DNA of 6,310 nt, taken from the NCBI GenBank assembly GCA_027030435.1, contig JALVEX010000448.1, positions 1 to 6,310 on the forward strand, written 5' to 3'. Shown here piece after piece: positions 1 to 5,582 of this stretch (position 1 is the first letter of the stretch; each line of letters opens with the position of its first letter). Source of the DNA: Paracoccaceae bacterium (GTDB lineage Bacteria; Pseudomonadota; Alphaproteobacteria; Rhodobacterales; Rhodobacteraceae). A program made the position numbers and the translations under genes. The notes under the pieces were generated by a model. It was not told the origin of the DNA, ran no database searches, and saw only the letters and a list, made by a program, of their open reading frames with translations.

Positions 1-14
1 TTGGCGCAATACTG

Positions 15-43
15 TTCACGTTTGCGAAACAGCTTCATATTGT
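15..43 (+). promoter_or_regulatory. Candidate sigma70-type promoter of the flippase/dprE1/dprE2-like operon
   Basis: TTCACG at 15-20 and TATTGT at 38-43 are separated by exactly 17 bases; each matches its consensus hexamer (TTGACA, TATAAT) at four of six positions. The first 72 bases are visibly poorer in G and C than the coding sequence that follows, as expected for a promoter and leader. A transcript starting about seven bases after the -10 box would leave a leader of about 20 bases before the ATG at 73. This is a pattern match only and could be chance. Confidence 0.33.
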
Positions 44-72
44 TGCCCGAATCTGTCGTTAGTTCGCGGTCA

Positions 73-1101
73 ATGATGATGAGCAGCACCAAACCCGAAG
101 CAAGGCCGGCCCTGCCGCCAAGCCCCGCGCCCGAGCGCGGGCGGGGGCGGCGTGATCTGTGGATCCTGCTCGGTCTGTTCGGGCTCATGCTCGCCGGGCT
201 CGCGGCCATGGCGGCCACTGTCGGCTGGGAGGAAACCCGTGCCCAGATCGCCCGCATCTCGGCCCCTGAATTCCTCGCGCTGCTGGCGCTTTCGCTCGTC
301 AATTACCTCTTTCGCGGGCTGCGCTGGCACCTCTTCGCGCGCCGCCTGGGCCTGCCCACGGGGCTCGTGCAGGATCTTCGCCATTTCCTCGGCGGCTTTG
401 CCATGAGCGTCACGCCGGGGCGGGTGGGAGAGCTGGTGCGGATGCGCTGGATCCGGCGTGAAACCGGCTGGCCGTTCGAGCGCACGGCACCTCTCGTGCT
501 GATGGATCGCGCCTCGGATCTGGCGTCCATGGCGCTCATCCTCGGCATTTCTCTGGCCTTCGCCACGGTGGGCATAGCGGGCGGGCTGCCGGTGGCGGCG
601 CTGGCGCTTGCGGGCGCAATCGTCGCCACCCGGCCGAAGCTTCTGGCGCTGCTGGCCACGCTTGGCTATCGCGGCACCGGGCGCGCGCCGCGGCTCTTTG
701 CCAGGCTGCGCCGCGCCGCGCGTTCGCTCAGGCAGTTCTCGCACCCTGCCGTGGTTGCCCCCGCGATCCTGCTCGGCCTTGCGGGCTGGGCGGCCGAGGG
801 CTATGCCTTCGATCTTCTGCTGGGCTGGCTCGGGGCCGACATCGGCCTCTCGAAGGCCGTGGCCATCTTCGTGTTTGCCACCCTTGCGGGCGGGCTCACG
901 GGCGCGCCCGGCGGCGTTGGCGGCGCGGAAGCGGCGATGATCGCGCTTCTGGCGATGGAGGGCGTGCCCTTCGAGGTCAGCCTGCCGGCGACCGCGATCA
1001 TCCGCGTCACAACGCTCTGGTTCGCGATCGGGATCGGCCTTCTGGTCTTCCCCGTGGCCGAACGCATCTCCGGAAAGGCTCAGGATGCAGTGGAAAGATG
1101 A
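73..1101 (+). CDS. Flippase-like polytopic membrane protein, LPG_synthase_TM / UPF0104 (COG0392) family
   Basis: A hydrophobic inner-membrane protein of 342 residues, close to the usual 300-350 for flippase-like family members. It has the family's two signature regions: T-P-G-R-V-G-E near residue 114 followed by an Arg-rich loop and an M-D-R-A-S-D segment, and near the C-terminus P-G-G-V-G-G-A-E from about residue 279, preceding the last helices. The N-terminal 30 residues are polar and Pro/Arg-rich, then helices begin. There is no C-terminal lysyltransferase domain, so it is not a full MprF. Family members include lysylphosphatidylglycerol flippases and proteins linked to lipid-bound sugar metabolism; substrate cannot be read from sequence. 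It overlaps the downstream DprE1-like gene by 17 bases, which suggests a shared transcript and a job in handling the product of that pathway (inference). The start is uncertain: ATG codons at 73, 76 and 79 lack a good ribosome site, while an in-frame TTG at 1 would add 24 residues that look like non-coding leader. Confidence 0.85.
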   Translation: MMMSSTKPEARPALPPSPAPERGRGRRDLWILLGLFGLMLAGLAAMAATVGWEETRAQIARISAPEFLALLALSLVNYLFRGLRWHLFARRLGLPTGLVQDLRHFLGGFAMSVTPGRVGELVRMRWIRRETGWPFERTAPLVLMDRASDLASMALILGISLAFATVGIAGGLPVAALALAGAIVATRPKLLALLATLGYRGTGRAPRLFARLRRAARSLRQFSHPAVVAPAILLGLAGWAAEGYAFDLLLGWLGADIGLSKAVAIFVFATLAGGLTGAPGGVGGAEAAMIALLAMEGVPFEVSLPATAIIRVTTLWFAIGIGLLVFPVAERISGKAQDAVER

Positions 1102-2401
1102 GATCAACACCGGCTGGGGCCGGGTGCTGAAGGCGCGCGAGAAGGTGGCCCGCCCCGAGCGCGCGCCCGCTCTCGCCAAGCTCCTTGAAAGCACCCCCGC
1201 CCCTGCCGCAGGCATGCGCCGCTCCTATGGTGACGCGCCGCTCAATGACGGCGGCCATGTGATCGACATGACCCGCCTTGACCGCATCCTCGGATTTGAC
1301 GGCGAAACCGGCGTGATCGAGGTGGAAGGCGGGGTGCGGATCGGCGAGCTTGCCCGCCTCTACGCCCCGCAGGGCTGGCTGCCCGCCGTGCTGCCCGGCA
1401 CCGGCTTTGCCACCGTTGCCGGCTGCATCGCCAATGACGTGCACGGCAAGAACCACCATCACATGGGGAGCTTCGGCCAGCATGTGAAAAGCCTGACCCT
1501 GCTCGGGCCTGACGGCAAGGCGCGCGTGATCGGGCCGAAGCGCGGCGCCGGCCTCTTCCGCGCCACCGTGGGCGGGCTTGGCCAGACGGGCGTGATCCTC
1601 TCGGCAAAGCTGCAGATGATCCCCTGCAAGGGCGATGTGATGATGGTGACGGAGCGGCGGGCGGAGAATTTCGAGCAGTTCCTCGAGCTTCTCGATCACT
1701 CTTCGGCCACCTACACGGTGGGCTGGATCGATGCCACCGCGCGCGGCGAGGCGCTCGGGCGCGGAATCCTCGAGGAAGGCGAAACCGGCTCCGGCCTCAT
1801 GCCCAAGCCGAAGAAGGCGCGCTCGGTGCCGATGAACGCCCCCCATTTCGCGCTCTCGAAGCCCGTGGTAAAGCTCTTCAACCGCGCCTATTTCAGCCGC
1901 GTTCCCGCCCATGGGCGCACCTCGGTGAAGCGCATCGGCGAATTCTTCTTCCCGCTCGACAAGATCCATGACTGGAACAGGCTTTACGGCAAGCGCGGCT
2001 TCCACCAGTTTCAATGCGTGGTGCCGATCGAAGCCGCCGGGCGCCTGCGCGAGATGCTAGAAACCATCGCCAGTTCGGGCCTTGCCTCGCCGCTCGCGGT
2101 GCTCAAGCGCATGGGGCCGGGACGCGCGGGCATGATGTCCTTCCCGATGGAGGGCTACACGCTCGCCGTCGATTTCCCCAATCGCCCCCAGGCGCGCCTG
2201 CTGATCGCCCGCCTCGGGGAGATGACCGAGGCCGCCGGCGGGCGCATCTATCTCGCCAAGGATTCGCTCGCCAGCGGGGCGCGGGTGAAGGCCATGTATG
2301 AAGAGCACCCGATGTGGGCCGGGGAAGTGGCCGAGGCCGATCCCGATGGCCGCTTCGTCACCGATCTTGTCCGCCGTCTTGATCTGAGGAGCCCGGCATG
2401 A
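1085..2401 (+). CDS. dprE1: DprE1-like FAD-dependent oxidase (polyprenyl-phosphoryl-beta-D-ribose 2'-oxidase)
   Basis: 438 residues; mycobacterial DprE1 has 461. In that family the enzyme oxidises the 2'-hydroxyl of polyprenyl-phosphoryl ribose to a keto intermediate, using FAD of the vanillyl-alcohol-oxidase fold. The FAD half shows R-S-Y-G-D at 46-50, L-P-G-T at 103-106 and H-G-K-N-H-H at 120-125. The substrate half aligns with DprE1, as I recall its sequence, at a constant offset of 26: Gln308 and Gln310 (Q334, Q336), Lys341 (K367), Tyr389 (Y415) and the catalytic-site Lys392 (K418). His120 and Lys122 match H132 and K134 at offset 12. The benzothiazinone-reactive Cys387 position is Ala361 here. 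No signal peptide or membrane helix is visible, so it is cytosolic or membrane-peripheral. The start is supported by GGAAAGG at 1072-1078, six bases before the ATG. It overlaps the upstream gene by 17 bases and the SDR gene by 4. The lipid carrier and the exact sugar are not shown by sequence. Confidence 0.9.
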   Translation: MQWKDEINTGWGRVLKAREKVARPERAPALAKLLESTPAPAAGMRRSYGDAPLNDGGHVIDMTRLDRILGFDGETGVIEVEGGVRIGELARLYAPQGWLPAVLPGTGFATVAGCIANDVHGKNHHHMGSFGQHVKSLTLLGPDGKARVIGPKRGAGLFRATVGGLGQTGVILSAKLQMIPCKGDVMMVTERRAENFEQFLELLDHSSATYTVGWIDATARGEALGRGILEEGETGSGLMPKPKKARSVPMNAPHFALSKPVVKLFNRAYFSRVPAHGRTSVKRIGEFFFPLDKIHDWNRLYGKRGFHQFQCVVPIEAAGRLREMLETIASSGLASPLAVLKRMGPGRAGMMSFPMEGYTLAVDFPNRPQARLLIARLGEMTEAAGGRIYLAKDSLASGARVKAMYEEHPMWAGEVAEADPDGRFVTDLVRRLDLRSPA

Positions 2402-3147
2402 ACAGCACTGCAAGCGAAACCTGGATCATCCTCGGCGCCACCTCCTCCATGGCGCGCGCCTTTGCCCGCATCGTGGCCGAGGAGGGCGCGCATGTGATCC
2501 TCGCCGGGCGCGATCTGGACGACATGAAACGCACCGCCGCCGATTGCCGGGCGCGGGGGGCCGCCGGCGCCGAAGCGGTGAAATTCGATGCCCGCCGCCC
2601 CGAAAGCTTCAAGGCCCCGCTCGCACGGACGAAGGAGGGGCCAGGCAGCATCAATGCCGCCGTCTTCATCGGCTCCATGCCCGATCAGGCGGCGATCGAT
2701 GCCGATCCCGCCCTGATCCGGGGGGTCGTGGCCGACAATTTCACCGGTCCGGCGGAATTCCTGCACAGGCTCGCGCCCCTTCTCGAGGAGCGCGGCGCGG
2801 GCACGATCATCGGCGTCGGTTCGGTGGCCGGGGATCGCGGGCGTATCGGCAATTACGTTTACGGCGCGGCGAAGGCGGGCTTTGCCACATATCTTTCCGG
2901 CCTGCGCAATCGCCTCGCACGCAGCGGCGCGCATGTGATGACGGTCAAGCCCGGCTTCGTGGATACCGCCATGACCTGGGGGATCGAGGGGATGTTTCTC
3001 GTGGCCTCGCCGGAGAAGATCGCCGCCCATATCCTGAAGGCGGCGCGCAGGAAGCGCAACATCCTCTACACCCCCTTCTTCTGGCGCTACATCATGGCGA
3101 TCATCCGCGCCATCCCCGAGCCGATCTTCAAGAAGCTCTCCGTCTGA
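2398..3147 (+). CDS. dprE2: DprE2-like short-chain dehydrogenase (polyprenyl-phosphoryl-2-keto-erythro-pentose reductase)
   Basis: 249 residues, the size of a classical SDR. Family role: NAD(P)H-dependent reduction of the 2-keto lipid pentose made by DprE1, giving polyprenyl-phosphoryl D-arabinose. The nucleotide loop is G-A-T-S-S-M-A at 13-19, an atypical form of the SDR glycine motif, as in DprE2-type proteins. The catalytic tetrad is complete: Asn114, Ser142, Tyr155, Lys159, with the Tyr and Lys in V-Y-G-A-A-K. An A-G-D-R-G-R stretch after the Ser and the C-terminal R-Y-x-M-x-x-I-R-x-I-P pattern resemble mycobacterial DprE2 as I recall it, which sets it apart from a generic SDR. The ATG overlaps the stop of the preceding gene (ATGA), with TGAGGAG at 2385-2391 six bases upstream, so translation is probably coupled and the two enzymes made together. 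Both mycobacterial enzymes are needed for the epimerisation. A generic SDR is the alternative, made unlikely by the neighbour. Confidence 0.88.
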   Translation: MNSTASETWIILGATSSMARAFARIVAEEGAHVILAGRDLDDMKRTAADCRARGAAGAEAVKFDARRPESFKAPLARTKEGPGSINAAVFIGSMPDQAAIDADPALIRGVVADNFTGPAEFLHRLAPLLEERGAGTIIGVGSVAGDRGRIGNYVYGAAKAGFATYLSGLRNRLARSGAHVMTVKPGFVDTAMTWGIEGMFLVASPEKIAAHILKAARRKRNILYTPFFWRYIMAIIRAIPEPIFKKLSV

Positions 3148-3318
3148 CGCGATCCCGGCCGCCCCTGGGCAATACGGGAATTCCCCAAGTGGCGGGATCA
3201 GATGGCCTGCTCTACTGTTCGTGACGCAGGGTTTCACGACAAGAAAGTTGCATAACGGCCATTCTGGCGCTATCCGGCCGCGGCTGGTTATTGGTGTTGT
3301 GGTGAATGGGTGAGATGT
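3148..3318. other. Intergenic region between the SDR operon and the LytTR gene: palindrome, inverted repeat, weak promoter boxes
   Basis: No credible gene. GATCCCG at 3151-3157 and CGGGATC at 3193-3199 are perfect inverted copies around a 35-base loop, inside which GGGAATTCCC (3176-3185) is a perfect 10-base palindrome. No T-run follows, so this is not a convincing intrinsic terminator, though it lies just after the operon's stop codon. A weak promoter candidate for the downstream gene is TTGCAT (3248-3253) and TATCCG (3271-3276) with a 17-base spacer; both match consensus poorly. A 17-codon open frame at 3202-3255 has no strong ribosome site. Confidence 0.5.
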
Positions 3319-4074
3319 ATGCGAGTGTACTGGAACAGGTTTCTCAGGGATCTGAACACCCCCTTGAAGAAACTGCTCTTCGTTATCCTCAGCCTGATCG
3401 TTGGCATTGCCGGGCCGTTCGGCTCATACATCACGATGTGTCTGTTCGAGAGGACCTTCTACTGGAGCTTCCTCATCGGCCTTTCCATTGTCATGATAAC
3501 GGCCATCCGCTCGGCCCTGATCCTGAACAGGCCGCACTGGTCCTACTGGAAGATCGGCACCGTTGCCTCGCTGATACTCGCAATCACCTTTCCCACGGTG
3601 ATTTATTTCCTCACCATCCATGTATTCAGGCTTGATCGCTCAATGATGCCGGATTTCATCCTGTTTGTGGCGGTCGTCTTCCTGATCTCGATCGCCATAC
3701 ACGCGATACGCTATTTCACCATCGAAACCGCCATGAAGCCCGAAAATACCGCACCGCGGATAATGGAGCGCCTCCCGGAAGAGAAGCGCGGCCGTGTGAT
3801 CCGGATCAGCGCCAGGGATCATTTCGTGGACATCTTCACCGAAAACGGCATGCACAGCATCCGCATGCGCTTTGCCGATGCGGTGAATGAAACGGAAGAT
3901 GGCACGCGCGGTTTCTGCGTGCATCGCTCGCATTGGGTTGCCGAGGATGCAATCGTCGATGCCCGGAAGAAAAACGGCCGGATATCCGTCTTTCTCAGGG
4001 ATGGTTCCGTCGTTCCCGTCAGCCGGAAATATCAGCATAATGTCATCGAAAACGGATTTCTGAAGGAAGATTGA
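3319..4074 (+). CDS. Membrane-anchored LytTR-family transcription regulator
   Basis: 252 residues from the ATG. The N-terminal half has four hydrophobic segments, roughly residues 18-42, 50-70, 79-100 and 109-131, and predicts an inner-membrane sensor or anchor. The C-terminal part, about 150-250, fits a LytTR DNA-binding domain: V-I-R-I-S-A-R-D-H-F-V-D-I near its start, H-R-S-H-W-V at 202-207, then a beta-rich end with L-R-D-G and V-P-V-S-R-K-Y. LytTR domains bind direct-repeat sites and activate or repress promoters. No receiver domain or histidine kinase is present, so it is a one-component regulator whose signal and targets are unknown. Start choice: GTG at 3310 is possible, but ATG at 3319 has GGTGAG four bases upstream. 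Codon use is a little unlike the flanking genes, with ATA, AGG and more A/T-ending codons, which may reflect separate origin or regulator-type expression. It is transcribed toward the AAA+ gene, sharing a hairpin with it. Confidence 0.85.
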   Translation: MRVYWNRFLRDLNTPLKKLLFVILSLIVGIAGPFGSYITMCLFERTFYWSFLIGLSIVMITAIRSALILNRPHWSYWKIGTVASLILAITFPTVIYFLTIHVFRLDRSMMPDFILFVAVVFLISIAIHAIRYFTIETAMKPENTAPRIMERLPEEKRGRVIRISARDHFVDIFTENGMHSIRMRFADAVNETEDGTRGFCVHRSHWVAEDAIVDARKKNGRISVFLRDGSVVPVSRKYQHNVIENGFLKED

Positions 4075-4097
4075 GGGGCGCCGCCTTCGGGCGCCCC
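4075..4097. terminator. Shared bidirectional hairpin terminator between convergent genes
   Basis: GGGGCGCC (4075-4082) and GGCGCCCC (4090-4097) are perfect inverted copies around GCCTTCG; an alternative fold closes a C-UUCG-G tetraloop. The hairpin begins directly after the LytTR stop codon (4072-4074) and ends six bases before the stop of the minus-strand ATPase gene (4104-4106), so it can serve both. The T-rich tail is weak on both strands (CTTCGCTT on plus; TCAATCTTCC on minus), so termination may be partial. Confidence 0.7.
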
Positions 4098-4103
4098 TTC
4101 GCT

Positions 4104-5453
4104 TCAGTGTTCGATCGCCTCTTCCTTCACGAACATGTTGGACCAGGCCCGATCGATGAGCTCGGGCGTCATCTGATAGGGGATGCCCTCGAATTCGCAG
4201 ATCGAGATCATCTGATCGATCAGGAAGACTGGCTGGTAATTGGCGTATTCATTGTTGATGGTGGGGTATTTCTTCTTCAGCAGATGCACCAGCGCCGCCT
4301 CATTGAGCGGCATCTTCTTCTTGCGCGCCACCATGGCGAAGATCTTGAGGAAATCCTCCTGGTTCGGGCCGTCGATCTTGATCTTGTAGAAGATCCGGCG
4401 CAGGGCCGCCTTGTCGAAGATCTCGTTGGGGTGGAAGTTGGTGGAGAAGATCACAAGAGTATCGAAGGGCACCTCGAATTTCTCGCCCGATTGCAGGGCG
4501 AGGATATCCTTGCCTTCCTCGAGCGGCACGATCCAGCGGTTGATCAGCGCCTGCGGGGGCTCTTCCTGGCGGCCGAGATCGTCCACGATGAACACGCCAC
4601 CGGTGGACTTGAGCTGCAGGGGCGCCTGATAGGTGCGCGAGGTCGGGTTGTAGACGAGATCGAGCATGGAGAGGCTGAGTTCGCCCCCGGTGATGACCGT
4701 GGGCCGCTCGCACAGCACGTAGCGGCTGTCGAAATTGGCGCCGCGCCGGCGCAGGGAATTGGGATCCTCCTCCACCACCTCGGCGGCGGTGTGCACGATC
4801 GGATCATAGACGGTGATCACCTGGCCCGCATATTCGATGGCGCGGGGCACGTAGATCTTGTCGCCCAGCGCGTCGCGGATGCCGTTGGAGATCGAGGATT
4901 TGCCGTTGCCCGGCGGGCCATACATCAGGATGGAGCGCCCCGCGCCCACGGCCGGCCCGAGGTGATCGAGAAGCTCGTCGGGCAGGATCAGATGGCCCAT
5001 GGCGGCTGTCAGCTGCTCGCGGGTGATCTTGATGTTGCGAATCGATTGCCGCTTCACCTGCTCGCTGTAGATATCGAGCGGAACCGGCATGGCGCCGTAA
5101 TATTCCGATTGCGAAAGCGCATCGAGCGCGCGCGCCTTGCCCGCATCGGTAAGCTGATAGCCCATCTCGCCGCCCGAATTGGCGTGCAGCGTGCCGGTGG
5201 CCTCGAGAAGCTTCTGGCTGCGCGCGAGATCCACCAGCTCCTGTGTCACCCCGATCGGCAGGCAGAGCGATTTCGCGATTTCGCTCACCATTTCCAGATT
5301 CTTGCGGAAGATGGTCTTGAGAAGAATATCGCGCATCATCACGATCGGGAGCTGCATGTCCTCGAGAGTGCGCGGCGCCGGGGGCGCCAAAACATTGGCC
5401 GCGTGCATGTTCATTGCGTCTGCCTTTCCGCTTCGCCAGAAACTGCTTAACAT
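4104..5453 (-). CDS. MoxR-like AAA+ ATPase with N-terminal winged-helix-like domain
   Basis: 449 residues, predicted cytosolic. The AAA+ core is complete: Walker A G-P-P-G-N-G-K-S-S at 179-187 (Lys185), Walker B V-F-I-V-D-D at 287-292, sensor 1 in F-S-T-N ending at Asn339, and an arginine-finger candidate Arg352/Arg353. Walker B ends Asp-Asp rather than the usual Asp-Glu. Residues about 45-125 before the core look like a winged helix: a helical M-V-S-E-I-A-K segment, a second helix, then Y-Q-L-T-D-A-G-K-A. A Y-Y-G-A-M-P-V-P-L linker joins the two parts. MoxR-type ATPases usually remodel or activate partner proteins, often with a VWA-domain protein; no such partner is in the window, so the target is unknown. 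The start is bounded by an in-frame stop just upstream (TAG at 5468-5466) and supported by AGGGAG about eight bases before the ATG; a second ATG at residue 14 with GGAAAGG upstream is possible. The gene is divergent from the glycosyltransferase-like gene and convergent with the LytTR gene. Confidence 0.85.
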   Translation of the reverse strand: MLSSFWRSGKADAMNMHAANVLAPPAPRTLEDMQLPIVMMRDILLKTIFRKNLEMVSEIAKSLCLPIGVTQELVDLARSQKLLEATGTLHANSGGEMGYQLTDAGKARALDALSQSEYYGAMPVPLDIYSEQVKRQSIRNIKITREQLTAAMGHLILPDELLDHLGPAVGAGRSILMYGPPGNGKSSISNGIRDALGDKIYVPRAIEYAGQVITVYDPIVHTAAEVVEEDPNSLRRRGANFDSRYVLCERPTVITGGELSLSMLDLVYNPTSRTYQAPLQLKSTGGVFIVDDLGRQEEPPQALINRWIVPLEEGKDILALQSGEKFEVPFDTLVIFSTNFHPNEIFDKAALRRIFYKIKIDGPNQEDFLKIFAMVARKKKMPLNEAALVHLLKKKYPTINNEYANYQPVFLIDQMISICEFEGIPYQMTPELIDRAWSNMFVKEEAIEH

Positions 5454-5582
5454 CCTGATTTCTCCCTAATGGGGATTTGTGGAAACAATAGATACGAAAT
5501 TGGGCTTTTGCATGGCGCCCTGAGAACGACTAATGTGCGGGCAATGTGCGAAAAAATGCACTCATAAAACGCGAGAGGGCAG
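5454..5582. promoter_or_regulatory. Divergent intergenic promoter region with tandem AATGTGCG repeat
   Basis: This gap separates two divergent starts, so it must carry promoters or leaders for both; it is clearly more A/T-rich than the flanking genes. On the plus strand, TTGCAT (5508-5513), a 17-base spacer and TAATGT (5531-5536) form a weak promoter candidate. AATGTGCG occurs at 5532-5539 and again at 5543-5550, eleven bases apart, one helical turn, and could be a protein-binding site. Ribosome sites are clear on both sides: GAGAGGG (5573-5579) for the plus gene and AGGGAG on the minus strand near 5462-5467. Confidence 0.5.
5532..5550 (+). repeat. Tandem direct repeat AATGTGCG, 11-base period
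   Basis: Two identical eight-base copies start at 5532 and 5543, placing them on the same face of the helix. A looser third copy (AATGCA) starts at 5555. They overlap the weak -10 candidate for the plus-strand gene, the place a repressor or activator would act. No regulator is identified; the repeats do not clearly match a LytTR site, whose half-sites usually lie about two turns apart. Confidence 0.4.

Noticed and set aside
1..72. N-terminal extension of the flippase-like protein from the TTG at position 1
   Set aside because: The 24 added residues resemble translated leader, the stretch is poorer in G/C, and it contains a promoter-like pair at 15-43; not fully excluded because upstream sequence is missing.
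73..1101. Reading the first gene as a full MprF lysylphosphatidylglycerol synthase
   Set aside because: The protein is only the membrane module; the C-terminal aminoacyl transferase domain of MprF is absent.
70..1215. A 381-codon minus-strand open frame across the flippase-like gene
   Set aside because: Low-complexity Arg/Ala/Gly/Glu composition and no motif; the plus strand carries clear family signatures over the same span.
1007..2014. A 335-codon minus-strand open frame opposite the DprE1-like gene
   Set aside because: Shadow of the plus-strand gene; its His-rich stretches come from the complement of GC-ending codons and it shows no family motif.
2248..3237. A 329-codon minus-strand open frame opposite the SDR gene
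   Set aside because: No domain is visible, and the plus-strand SDR catalytic tetrad is intact.
3202..3255. A 17-codon open frame in the intergenic region
   Set aside because: Very short, no strong ribosome site and no recognisable peptide feature; likely chance.
3306..3635. A 109-codon plus-strand frame overlapping the start of the LytTR gene
   Set aside because: It is out of frame with the LytTR domain protein, has no hydrophobic or domain pattern, and overlaps a well-supported gene.
4071..5450. A 459-codon open frame on the plus strand, antisense to the AAA+ ATPase gene
   Set aside because: It has no recognisable domain, is rich in His/Arg/Asp/Gly as expected from the complement of GC-biased codons, and the opposite strand has intact AAA+ motifs and a good ribosome site.
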